DNA from: Bombus terrestris | Taxonomy: Eukaryota > Arthropoda > Insecta > Hymenoptera > Apidae | Assembly: GCF_910591885.1 (NCBI RefSeq) | Contig: NC_063285.1 | Span: 1,984,001-2,048,000, forward strand | Reading direction: 5' to 3' | Length of the DNA stretch: 64,000 nt | In this document: positions 21,426-31,212 of the stretch, one piece after another | Layout of the letters: the number at the start of each line of letters is the position of its first letter | Numbering within the stretch: the stretch's first letter is position 1 | The notes under the pieces: generated by a model | Told to the model about the DNA's origin: nothing | Databases searched by the model: none | What the model saw: only the letters and a program-made list of their open reading frames with translations | Program-made: the position numbers and the translations under genes

Positions 21426-22560
21426 CTAGCTTGGTTTGGTTTCTTTCCTCGTTTTTGCCTCGTTTCGTAGTACGAAGTCGTCGAGGTTAAACCTAACCAC
21501 TTTAGCTTTGTTCCTATCAAATCTTTCTTTATCGTATTGGGCGTTACTTTCTATGTTCTGTACGGCCTGCTGTCTTACATCGGAGATATCGACTTCTTTT
21601 TCTTCGATATTGTCGGGTAGCAATAGGTCATACGGTCTCGCCGATCTACCGATTAGTAGTTGTAAAGGGTTCGAATTAGTCACGCGATTGACGGTGCAGC
21701 TCAACGCTAGCTGCATTTCCCCAATCGCGTCTTGCCACGGCCGCCCAGTCGTTTCTACTGTCGTGAACATGTTTTTCAACGTGCCCATAACACGTTCTAC
21801 TTGTCCGTTAGCCCTACTGGCACCGGTCGCTATCAGGTGAACTTTAATTCCTTTGCTTTCGCAGAACTCGCGAAATTCTTTACCCGTAAAACATCTTCCC
21901 TGGTCCGCTATTATCCGACAGGGACTCCCGAATAAAAATATAGCGGATTTAAGCGCTTTAATGGTGTTAAGAGAATCTATCTTAGGAGTATGATGCAGGT
22001 ATACAAATTTATTGAAGGCGTCGATCAACACAATGACGTACTCCTTCGAATCGCTTTTACCACTCAACTTGCCCGTTATATCCATGTGGACCGTATGCCA
22101 AGGTATGCTGGTCTTAGGTATAGGATGTAGTTCGGCTTGTATCTTACCTGAACTAGCCTTCGAAACTCTACAAGCATGGCAGTTCTCTACGAACTTGCGA
22201 ACGTACTTCGCCATTCCTTCGAACCAGTAATACTCGTACAGTTTCTCGAGCGTCTTATCCCAACCCAAGTGCATAATTGACTGATGCACATGGTTAATAA
22301 CGGACCATCTAAACCCTCTTGGAACAATAGGTAAACTGAGAGTCCTGCCTCTTCTTTGAATTTTTCGGTAGAGAGTACCGGACCGTAATTCGTAAGTGTT
22401 TGCGATGTCTTCCGCGAGCTCATCATTTTGCAACTTTTCGACAATTCCGGAAATTTGGGGGTCACGACGTTGTTCGGCTAGTAGCCAATCTTCCGATATT
22501 TCGGCCAAATTGATCTCTTTCTCCGCGATTTTATCAATCTTACGGCGATCCGAATCTACG
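21426..22560 (-). pseudogene. Gypsy G2 integrase
   Basis: The open frame 22508-21426 (360 codons) has the HHCC zinc-binding domain (HQSIMHLGWDKTLEKLYEYY, then CHACR), and the DDE core: VHMDITG, IIADQGRCFTGKEF and NGQVERVMGTLKNM. It ends DFVLRNEAKTRKETKPS close to the tail-to-tail junction, so the C-terminal end and 3' LTR are lost. A frameshift near 22595, where the codons for the AHVDFFSRN-like linker change frame, separates it from the RNase H. Confidence 0.92.
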
Positions 22561-25291
22561 TGGTTTCGTGAAAAGAAGTCAACGTGGGCCGATACATAAT
22601 GTCAAAGGTGAAAGTCTGTAAGTAAGCCCACCACCTGTGGACCCTGTTATTCAAATGTGCCTTACTACTTGATGCTTTCAACGAGTTGCAATCGGTAACA
22701 ACGAGAAATTCCCGTCCATGTAGATAGTGACGGAAATGCTTGACGGCGTTTTCGACTGCCAACGTCTCTAGCTCGTAGGAATGATATCTAGATTCCGTAG
22801 GGGTAGTTCTTTTACTGTAGTACTCGATCACTCTATTCTTGCCTTCGACTTTATGCATCAAGATCGCCCCGTAACCCTCCGAACTAGCGTCAGTATGTAG
22901 CTCAATGGGGTAATTAGGGTCGAATATCATCAGTACCGGCGCGTCTGTCAGGACGGAAACTATCTGTTGCCTGATTTTCTCGTGCCTATTTGACCATGTT
23001 ATGTTTTTGCTACCTGAGGTGAGCGCATACAGGGGTTTCATCGTCTGTGAGAACTTGGGGACGAACTTACGGAAGTAGGAAGCTAACCCAATAAACTGTC
23101 TGAGCTGAGTGACCGTCGTTGGCGCAGGTAAGGAACTTAATGCGTGTATTTTACCCGGGTTGGGGCGAACTTCCCCGTTATGAATCATGTACCCCAAATA
23201 AAGTACCGACGTCCTCAAGAAGGAACACTTCGCGAAATTGGACGAAAATCCGGCTTTCACAAGGGTATCCAATACATTGTTCAGTCTTTCTAAAGCTTGG
23301 TCTACAGAGTCGGCAATAATTAGGACGTCGTCTAGATAAACAACGATGTATGAATGAGCGAGGTCGCCTAAGGCATTGAGAATGGCCCTCTGAAAAACGG
23401 ACGGCGCATTTTTCAATCCAAACGGCATCGTTACATACTCATATTGTCCGTCGGGTGTAACGAACGCGGTATACTCCGTTGAATTGGGATGTATGGGAAT
23501 CTGATGAAACCCGCTGGCCATATCCAGGCTAATGAAGTATTTCGCGTTCTGCAATCTTGCGATTTGATCTGCGATAAGGGGTAGAGGATGCCGATCTGCG
23601 ACCGTATTCTTATTTAGCGCTCGGAAGTCCACGGACAGTCTATCTGAGCCGTTTTTTTTCTTCACGAGCAACATCGGGCTCGCAAATGGCGAATTACTGG
23701 GTCTTATGATGTTAGCTTTAATCAGTTCACCGATTCTTTCTCGTACCGTCCTACGCTCTTCCTCGCTAAGTCTGTAAGGGCTTCTTTGGACAGTGACGTT
23801 GGGGTCGATTAGCCTTATTTCTAGCTGGCCTGTGTTTACGCGTGTACGCGTAAAACCCGTGATGAATGAGTTTTTAAACTTTTCTAGAATAGAAGTCAAT
23901 CGACCTTTATCACTACCAATTACCTCAGTGTCTACTTCATTAAGATCGATCTCTTTTTCGACGGTCCTATCACAGACATTGACTACCTTCGTTTTGCAAA
24001 TATCGAGACTAGTGCGCGTGATATGCACGTCGAAGCCCTGACTTAAAATTTCACGACCGATCATGATATCGTATTTCAAGTATTTATCAGGGAGAACGTG
24101 AAAAGTTATCTCCAACGTAAAACCGTTGATACACACAGTGGATAAAATCTGAGACGTACTCTTAACACACGTATTTCCTATCCCTCGCATTACTACTACA
24201 TCGGTGGTTCTTTTGCCAGAAAATTTCGAGGTGGCGGATTCCTTAATTAATGAGCACTCGGCTCCAGAATCGAAGCAAAATGGGAACGACTCACCCTGGT
24301 GACTTAATTTACCGGTTGGAGCCTCCACCACGCAGGAGTCGACTCGCCGTTCCTTGTTGTGACCGCTTTTCTTATCCTCCCGTAACAGACAATTGGGTGC
24401 GATATGGCCGTCCGCACGGCACCTTAAGCAAAACACCTTGGATGATGTGGCTGGTCGGCTCCATTCCCGGCGCCTTGTCTCCTTCTGCTTTTCGGTCCGC
24501 ATCTTCTTGCGGCACTCCATCGCCTTATGCCCGGGGGTTCCACAGTGATAACACCTAGTCTGGGAGTTGGATGGCCTGCTCCGTTTAGCTTCAGGTTCTG
24601 TCGGCGGATCATCTGCCAAGGGTAACGGCCTCTTCCTCGAACGAGGGAGAGCTCTCAGTTCCCGAAGAAATTGGTCCTGTGTCCGGACGTCTTGCGTGAG
24701 TGCTATCCGTTCGACACGCTGATCATATGACGTCAGTCGGAGGAGGATGACAGCGTTAATTAATTCGGCGTTGGATATACCACTCCATCTCGCAGCCAGG
24801 AGGGAGCGAAATCGAATGCCGAAATTTACCGTGGGTTCGTCCTCCTCTGGTGGTTCCTCGAACACCTTTATCAGCGTTGAGGTTGCCGTCTCCTTGCCGT
24901 CGTAGTGCGAAAGGAAATATTCCTTGAATCGTTCCCAAGTAAGGCCGCAGACCGGAACTTGCGTAAGCCACTGCGATGCAAAACCCCCCATCGCACGATT
25001 TAGGACGAAAAATAACTCGCGGTCTTGTAGGGGCTCGTTGCCCATAAGCTTACTGACTGTCTCGCACCACCCCATTGGGTCGGCGCCCGCCAGTTCAGGG
25101 TTAAAGAACGGTAGCGAAAATTTTTCGAGTTCCACTCCATCTTTCTTTGTTAGCGTATGAAATACGTCACGCATGAAATCCATTTGCCGTTTCATCGCTC
25201 TTAACAAGTCCTTGGATCCCACTTCTGATGTCGGGGAGGCACTAGGATTTGAGGTGTGGGCAGGTAACGAATCTTCACCAGTAGTAGCCAT
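22556..25291 (-). CDS. Gypsy G2 Gag-protease-RT-RNase H polyprotein (single long frame)
   Basis: This is one open frame of about 910 codons with homologous start MATTGEDSLPAHTSNP at 25291 (an upstream in-frame ATG lies at 25297). The order is capsid (SLPFFNPELAGADPMGWCE), knuckles CYHCGTPGHKAMEC and CLRCRADGHIAPNC, protease FDSGAECSLI, RT with GSDRLSVDFRALNKN, MPFGLKNAPSVFQRA and YLDDVLIIAD, then RNase H with LHTDASSEGYGAIL and YELETLAVENAVKHF. Gag and Pol are fused without a frameshift site, as in several Gypsy lineages. It ends at a frameshift before the integrase. This is the best-preserved Gypsy protein in the window and must be fairly young. Confidence 0.93.
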   Translation of the reverse strand: MATTGEDSLPAHTSNPSASPTSEVGSKDLLRAMKRQMDFMRDVFHTLTKKDGVELEKFSLPFFNPELAGADPMGWCETVSKLMGNEPLQDRELFFVLNRAMGGFASQWLTQVPVCGLTWERFKEYFLSHYDGKETATSTLIKVFEEPPEEDEPTVNFGIRFRSLLAARWSGISNAELINAVILLRLTSYDQRVERIALTQDVRTQDQFLRELRALPRSRKRPLPLADDPPTEPEAKRSRPSNSQTRCYHCGTPGHKAMECRKKMRTEKQKETRRREWSRPATSSKVFCLRCRADGHIAPNCLLREDKKSGHNKERRVDSCVVEAPTGKLSHQGESFPFCFDSGAECSLIKESATSKFSGKRTTDVVVMRGIGNTCVKSTSQILSTVCINGFTLEITFHVLPDKYLKYDIMIGREILSQGFDVHITRTSLDICKTKVVNVCDRTVEKEIDLNEVDTEVIGSDKGRLTSILEKFKNSFITGFTRTRVNTGQLEIRLIDPNVTVQRSPYRLSEEERRTVRERIGELIKANIIRPSNSPFASPMLLVKKKNGSDRLSVDFRALNKNTVADRHPLPLIADQIARLQNAKYFISLDMASGFHQIPIHPNSTEYTAFVTPDGQYEYVTMPFGLKNAPSVFQRAILNALGDLAHSYIVVYLDDVLIIADSVDQALERLNNVLDTLVKAGFSSNFAKCSFLRTSVLYLGYMIHNGEVRPNPGKIHALSSLPAPTTVTQLRQFIGLASYFRKFVPKFSQTMKPLYALTSGSKNITWSNRHEKIRQQIVSVLTDAPVLMIFDPNYPIELHTDASSEGYGAILMHKVEGKNRVIEYYSKRTTPTESRYHSYELETLAVENAVKHFRHYLHGREFLVVTDCNSLKASSSKAHLNNRVHRWWAYLQTFTFDIMYRPTLTSFHETT

Positions 25292-26115
25292 TGTCAAGGT
25301 ATGATCCAGAGTTTATTGACACAAGTATGGAGATGTGAGGTTTGACAAACTGCGGCGGTTAGGTACTCGCGATGCGAATGACAATAGTCTTAGGTCCGAT
25401 AACGAATCCGCGGTCAACGGGACTCTTTTACTCTTTACTCGTCGGCAACGCCTAGATGGTACTCTCAGTTAGCACGCGAAGTAAGCACTCTATCGAAATG
25501 ATACCTTAGTCGATAAAATCGTACTCGAAACTCTCACGGTGACGCTGTTTAGGAAAAACTGCTTCACTCTCTAGCGGCACTAGGTCTTTTATATTCGTGG
25601 AGATAAGTCTTCGTTCGGAGAGTGAGGGAAATTGCCGTTGTTGTTAATTGGTCAGTCTTTGGAAGTGTCCTTCACGGAAAAGACTATTTGCCTATTTTCG
25701 TTAATTAAGGTTTAAGGTTTATGACAGGTCATTAGGCTGGCTGCCGATGTTTTGCGAATATGTCTCGACAACCGGCAATCTACCTACCCATAGAATAGGG
25801 TCTGCTTATGACGAGCCATGATTCAGAAACCGTTAGTATGCTTACTGTCGAGTGCCGTTATAACTATTTCTTTTTATGGAGGGCTATAGACTTTTTCATG
25901 ACTTTGTTAGAAAAATGTTCGTCCCTTGACCGCGGCTACGTTCGGTGACTGGTTGTCACCTCGAACCCAAACTCATTCTCATAGATTGCAGGCAATTACA
26001 GTCGGGCTGAAGGACGGTGATTATTTAACTACGGCTATGGTGGAATCCAAACTACAATATTAGGGGTTTTTCCCCGGTTTCGACGGAAGGCACCGGTGTC
26101 TCTCCATCTCCGACA
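25292..26115 (-). repeat. Gypsy G2 5' LTR (about 824 bp)
   Basis: On the minus strand it begins TGTCGGAGATGGAGAG at 26115 and ends ACCTTGACA just before the gag ATG. It has the conserved block CGAACGTAGCCGCGGTCA shared with the other Gypsy LTRs. AATAAACTC near 25315 may be a polyadenylation signal. There is no space for an ordinary primer-binding site between the apparent LTR end and ATG. Confidence 0.8.
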
Positions 26116-26126
26116 TATATATATAT

Positions 26127-26190
26127 ATGTCGGATTGAAGTCAGGATTATGGAGATGGGCGTTTAATGAATTTTCATTAGAATTAGCCAT
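26127..26190 (-). pseudogene. Gypsy G1' gag start (about 20 codons)
   Basis: The minus strand starts ATGGCTAATTCTAATG at 26190, nearly identical to the G1 gag start, and stops after the codons for FNPT at about 26127, where (TA)n and the G2 LTR begin. It is the start of a second G1-type copy interrupted by G2. Confidence 0.8.
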
Positions 26191-27105
26191 TGTCGTGATA
26201 CAATGGAGAGTTTATTAGCACGGGCTTATTAACAAGATTAAGCACTCGTAGCACTAGTGATAATGACCTTAGGTTCGAAACGAATCCGCGGTCACGGGAT
26301 GGTAAACGTATGTTCTCGCACAGTTCAAGTCTAACTCTTTGTTAACTAGATGTGAGGTATTCACTGGTTGTAAGGTGGCACTGTCATTCGTCGATGAGAT
26401 CGTACGAAAGAATGAATCTCCGTCTCGACGATGCCGTCGAGGAGAACTATAATGGGTGTGTCTAAGGACATGAGATCCTCGAATTCGTCAACGAAAGCTT
26501 TCGTTCCAAAGGCGAGGGAAATTAGCGCTGTTGCTAATTGGTCGATCTCCATATCGGCGTTTTGAAAGAGATGCTGGCCGCCCTTGAGGGGAGGTTGTTG
26601 ACGGGGGGCAACGTTCGTGGAAGATAGGTTTCTCCTATCTTCCCGTAGTTGCAACAAAGACTACTTGACGGACTTCGCTTGACTAAATCTTAAGATCTAT
26701 AGCGGGTCCTCACGTTAGCTAAACATACACCACAAAGGCATGCCGACACCCGGCGATCATTTTACCCGGAGGACAAAATCTGCGTGTGGCGGGCCGCGGG
26801 ATAGAAACTATTGAAGTATTTACTGCCACGTATCGCTACGACTATTTCTTTTAAGGAGAGGTATAGAGTTACTCTGTGCCTTTGTTAGATAAAACGTTCA
26901 TCCCTTTGACCGCGGCTACGTTCGGCGACTGATTGTCGCCTCGAGCCCGAGCTCACTATCATAAATCTCAAATAAGTACAGTCGGATCGAATGACAACAG
27001 TTTCTCAATACGGCTATGGTGAAATCTAAATTACAATACTAGGGGTCTTCCAATACGTGTGTTAAGTTCCAAAGGGAAGGTTCCGGTGTTCTTTCATCTC
27101 CGACA
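26191..27105 (-). repeat. Gypsy G1' LTR (about 915 bp)
   Basis: On the minus strand it begins TGTCGGAGATGAAAG at 27105, beside (TA)n, and ends CACGACA at 26191. It is close to the G1 LTR (18321-19199) but in opposite orientation. An ORF of 98 codons (26657-26361) lies inside and is partly preserved in the G1 LTR. Confidence 0.82.
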
Positions 27106-27118
27106 TATATATATTTTA

Positions 27119-27172
27119 ATAAAACATTAATTTTGAATTGAACTTAAAATTCAAATAAACTTACTTATTAAA
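27119..27172 (+). pseudogene. trnL2: NUMT-2: 3' part of mitochondrial tRNA-Leu (UUR)
   Basis: TTGAACTTAAAATTCAA gives the anticodon arm with TAA, followed by the T arm, immediately before cox2. The 5' part is missing or degraded. Confidence 0.6.
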
Positions 27173-27173
27173 A

Positions 27174-27848
27174 ATTTCTACATGAAATATATTTATATTT
27201 CAAGACTCAAATTCTGTTTATTCAGATAATCTTATTTCATTTCATAATTTAACTATAATAATAATTATTATTATTATTACTTTAACTACATTTTTCCTTA
27301 TAGATTTTACATTAAATAATTTCTTAAACTTAAATTTATTAAAAAATCATACTATTGAAATTATTTGAACTTTAACTCCTATAATTATTTTAATAATTAT
27401 TCGTTTTCCATCACTAAAAATTTTATATTATATTGATGAAATCATAAATCCTTATTTTTCTATTAAATCTATTTGTCATCAATGATATTGATCTTATGAA
27501 TATCCAGAATTTAATAACTATGAATTTGATTCATATATATTAAATTGTGAATCAATAAATCAATTTCGACTTTTAGAAACTGATAATCGATTAATTATTC
27601 CATTTAAAATTTCAATACGTATAATTGTATCTTCTACAAATGTAATTCACTCATGAACAATCCCTTCATTAGGAATTAAAGTTGATGCAATTCCTGATAG
27701 AATTAATCAACTAAACATATTTTGTATTCGTCCTGGAATTTATTTTGGTTAACGCTCTGAAATTTGTGGAATAAATCATAGTTTTATACCAATTATATTA
27801 GAAAGAACTTCTTATGAATTATTTTCAAATCGGATTAAAAAAAATTAA
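27174..27848 (+). pseudogene. cox2: NUMT-2: near-complete cox2 with an in-frame stop
   Basis: With the mitochondrial code this gives 224 codons of cytochrome oxidase subunit II: ISTWNMFMFQDSNS, SICHQWYWSYEYPEF, HSWTIPSLGIKVDA and SEICGMNHSFMPIM. The CuA site is damaged: where FGQCSEICG is expected the sequence gives FG, stop (TAA at 27750-27752), Arg. So Gln became a stop and the first copper-binding Cys became Arg. The ends are those of the real gene, but under the nuclear code it is also interrupted by TGA. A decaying nuclear copy. Confidence 0.93.
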
Positions 27849-27851
27849 TAT

Positions 27852-27920
27852 GAAAAATTAGTTAATTAAATAACATTAGATTGTCATTCTAAAATTAATA
27901 ATTTAACTTATTATTTTTCT
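27852..27920 (+). tRNA. trnD: NUMT-2: mitochondrial tRNA-Asp (GTC) copy
   Basis: Acceptor GAAAAAT pairs with ATTTTTC; the anticodon loop is GATTGTCATT. It lies between cox2 and tRNA-Lys. Nuclear copy. Confidence 0.75.
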
Positions 27921-27922
27921 AT

Positions 27923-27990
27923 CATTAAATGTCTGAAATTAAGAATTGATCTTTTAAATCAATTAGAGTAATTAAAATTTACTTCTAACG
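27923..27990 (+). tRNA. trnK: NUMT-2: mitochondrial tRNA-Lys (TTT) copy
   Basis: Starts CATTAAATGTCTGAAATT; the anticodon loop GATCTTTTAAATC gives TTT. The order Asp-Lys after cox2 is that of bees. Nuclear copy. Confidence 0.75.
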
Positions 27991-27991
27991 A

Positions 27992-28109
27992 ATTCCACAA
28001 ATGATACCTATTAATTGATTTATTTATCTTTTTATTATGTATGATTTGCTTATTATTAATTATAATTTTAATAAATTCATTACTATTAAATTTAAAAATT
28101 AAAAATATG
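27992..28109 (+). pseudogene. atp8: NUMT-2: atp8, 3'-truncated
   Basis: The translation starts IPQMMPMNWFIYLF, the ATP synthase subunit 8 signature (MPxxW), and stays hydrophobic to the NUMT edge at about 28109. The end of the gene is missing or diverged. Confidence 0.8.
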
Positions 28110-28224
28110 TTGAGGTGGCCGTGAGTGAGTTATAGTTGTTGGGCCTGGTCCGCTGTAATTGTCACTGGGGGCTGTAGATGTCGCTGCCGGGATACTGCTG
28201 ATTTTTCCTCCGTTTTTTTGGTAC

Positions 28225-28300
28225 GTGGAAATAAAATCGGACTCCGGTCGCCGGGATTCGAACCCGGGTTCCGAACGTTCGCAACCTAAGGCGTTAACTA
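28225..28300 (-). other. tRNA-like T-arm (possible SINE promoter fragment)
   Basis: The minus strand reads AACCCGGGTTCGAATCCCGG, a perfect box B / T-arm stem-loop, followed by CGACCGGAGTCC. No matching acceptor stem or box A was found upstream, so it is not a tRNA gene. It may be the remnant of a tRNA-derived SINE. The rest of 28110-28387 holds nothing recognisable. Confidence 0.45.
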
Positions 28301-28863
28301 TTGCTTTTTTTTATTTTTGTTTATTAATTCCAGGTTTTTTACATATTTTTTTTACATAATTTTTTTTCCAGAATAAACGTAGCCATGCATTATTACTTTT
28401 TTTTTTTTTTAAGATTATTATTGTGCCTTAAATTTAAGCCGCTGTTGCGCTGTGCCAATGTACGATATTTCAATTTATGTCCTGAAAGCCTGGACGCAAA
28501 AACAGGACAGTTCGCTAGCCTATTAGGGAGGGATGGGAGGGGTGTTCTGTGGGATTAGTATAATATTTGTTTATCTATTTACATATTTACATATTTACAC
28601 TTTATTTGGTGAGCGTTGCCGTTCTGTGGCTCTTTATCTTGTTGTTTTTTGTTATGGGTTCCGTATCCACCAATATTTTTTTGTGTTTTTTCTGTGTTTG
28701 TCTTCTGTATCCTTTTGGGGAAGTGCCATGTTGTATCTCCACCTAGTGTCTGCAGTACGGCCATCTAGGTTTTCCTCGTATTGTATAGATTTCATTCCTA
28801 TTTTCCTTTGCATATGGTAAATTATAGGGATGTTGTTTTGGTCTTGGAGATAGTTTCTTTCGT

Positions 28864-30060
28864 CTAGGTTCGGGGGGGGGGGGGATGTAGCCTGTTAAAA
28901 GAGTGTCTTTGAAGTATGCGTCGTTTGGGAATAAGCAGCCGAAGATTAGGCTGTTTTCTTTGATCTTCGCGGCTTGCGCGAAGTGATTTCTTGTTAGTTT
29001 TTAGGATGTGACAGTCGATGCGGTGGATGTTGGCTAAGTCGTATATTTTTTTGTTTTTTACGTATTTTCTGTATCCGCTGTGTTCTGATCTGTAAATGCT
29101 CAGGCAAGCTCTGGTGCATTTTCTTTCGAATATGCGAATTTTTTCCATTACTGACGCTGGTATTTTGTACCATATTGGATAGTCGTAGGTTATAATGGGT
29201 CTTATTAGCGTTTGGTAGCACATGATTTTTACTTTGCTATCGAGATGTCTGCAATAAAACAACCTTTTTGTATTCCAAAAAGCTTTGCTGGCTTTGGAGA
29301 GTTGGATTTCGATGTGTTGCTTGTAGTTTAGTTTTTCATCTATATTTACTCCTAGGTATTTTACGCAATTTTTGTGTGGTATGAGGTTCTCTTCGTTTGC
29401 TTTTTCTTTTAGATGGAATTTCCTGACGCGATCCCTTTCTGCTGGACCGATTTTGCTTGTCATGGGTCTGAATAGAATGATTTCGCATTTGCTTGCGTTA
29501 ATTTTTAGTTTCCATGTGTGATAGTAATCGCTGATTTTGTTAAAGAGTTCTTGCAGTTCTGTTCTTATCGTTTTGGTTTTGTGGCCTGTTACGTAGATGA
29601 TTAGGTCATCCGCGAAGGCTATGGAGCGTTTATGTGTGGATGTGTTGAGGTTAAAGAGGTTTAGTAAGTCGTTATTGTAGATGCTGAAGAGTAGCGGGGA
29701 ATTTACTGTTCCTTGCTGCAGGCCGTTCTCTATGGAGAATTCTTTGCTTGATGTGTACGAGCCGTCGGTCATTATAAAAGTTTTGTTTGTTATCATGTCC
29801 CAGACTATTTTAATTAGGTATTCAGGGAAGTTCTTTTTAATCATTTTATAAATGAGCCCTGGGATCCAGACTGTGTCGAAGGCTTTTTCGAGGTCTATTA
29901 GGCAGGCGGCTACTCGTTGATTTGCGTTAAGTGCCCAGCAGATATCCGACGTAAGTTTGTTTATTGCGTGGATTGTGGAGTGTTTGTGACGGAAGCCGAA
30001 TTGATTTTCCGCTATTACCTTATTTTTTTTAAGCAGAAGGAGGCTTATAGGTCGTAGGTT
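28864..30060 (-). pseudogene. LINE B1 ORF2, reverse transcriptase and C-terminal part
   Basis: The open frame 29844-28864 (326 codons) carries FSIENGLQQGTVNSPLLFSI, the catalytic AFADDLIIYV and VKYLGVNIDEKLNYKQH, then a Cys-rich C-terminal region (ERKCTRACLSIYR). The codons upstream (to about 30060) still encode the FGFRHKHST-like region of RT but are frameshifted. A 13-base G run at about 28872 (plus strand) sits near the stop. Inactive as found. Confidence 0.88.
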
Positions 30061-31212
30061 TGCAGGTGATGAACCGTCTGTATTTTTTTTTTTTTTTTTT
30101 TTTTTTTGTAATGGCTATGAGTTTGGCTTTTTTCCATTTTTTGGGGAAGTACGTGTTGTTTAGTGCGTTATTAAACAGTACTGTGTAGTACCATTTTATT
30201 TTGTTTGGTAAGCGTTTGAGCGAGAAGTTTGGGATGCCATCGAAGCCGGCGGATTTTTTGTCGTTTAGCGTGCAGAAGATTGTACTTAGTTCATTGAAGT
30301 TTGTAAAGTAGTTTATTTCTGGGTCGGGCTGTTTGGGGTCGTCCGATGTGTTTTCGTTTGAGAATGTGCAGACTGTTTTGTTCAGCGCTATGTCTTGTTC
30401 TATTTTATTTTTTAGTTTGTTTGTTTCGTCGATGATAATTCTGTTAATTGTTCTCGGCCCATGTGTTCGTTTTGTGTGTGAGTTTTGGCGAAGTGGGTGC
30501 CGATAATGTCTAGTTTTTCCGTTGTTTTTGAAATTATGAAGTTATCCTCGGTGTCTTTGTTGGTGTTGTGTATCTCGATGCCTGCTTCTTGGATGAGGGA
30601 GGCTTTTCTGGTGGCAGTTTGAGGGGCGGAATGGAGTTTTGTTCCTTTGGTCTGAAAATTTGATTTATCTGCGGGAACATGCTAGCAGAGTCTTTTTTGG
30701 AGATACTTTTTATTTTATTTGTCCAGTATTGATTTATAGAGTTTGCGAATTCTTGTTTTAGTTGTGATTTTATTTCGTGTAGCAGGTACTTTAGGAATTC
30801 TATGTCTTCTCTTTTGTCGTAAGAGTAGTTGTGTCTTAGGTTGTTTAATTTAGATAGTATGTAGCTTTTATCTCGTTGTAGTTTTTTTAATTTATAGTTT
30901 ACATATGGCTAGCAGGAGTCTTTTTTTTAACGTCGGTACGAATTCTAGTAGGGCGTTTTGTATATGTTTTTCTATTTCGTCTATGAACGAGTCGATTTGT
31001 CTGTCTGTTAGGTTGACATTGTTATGGATTTTTAGGTCGCAATTCTGTTCGAGTAGGTTTTGGAACTTTTTCCAGTCTGTCTTTTTGTAGTTGTACCTGG
31101 GTGTTTCGGTCTATGTTTCGAATGTTAGGTAGTCAGATGTGTTCCAGCTTATGTGAAATACTATGGCGTTATGGTCTCTGTCGTAGTCTATGGTTTTAAG
31201 AGTGTTATTTGG
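30061..31212 (-). pseudogene. LINE B1 ORF2, linker between endonuclease and RT, degraded
   Basis: No long open frame remains. Collinearity with B3 (44500-45190) and with the ORF2 layout shows it is the linker. A run of about 28 T residues at 30080-30107 interrupts it, probably a slippage expansion of an A-rich coding stretch. Confidence 0.7.

Noticed and set aside
19200..27105. One single Gypsy element with two LTRs
   Set aside because: The LTRs at the ends are in opposite orientation and the pol genes meet tail to tail, so it is a fusion of separate copies.
27174..28109. A real mitochondrial genome segment (contaminating contig)
   Set aside because: It is flanked by nuclear LTR and LINE sequence, has a stop in cox2 and ends within atp8.
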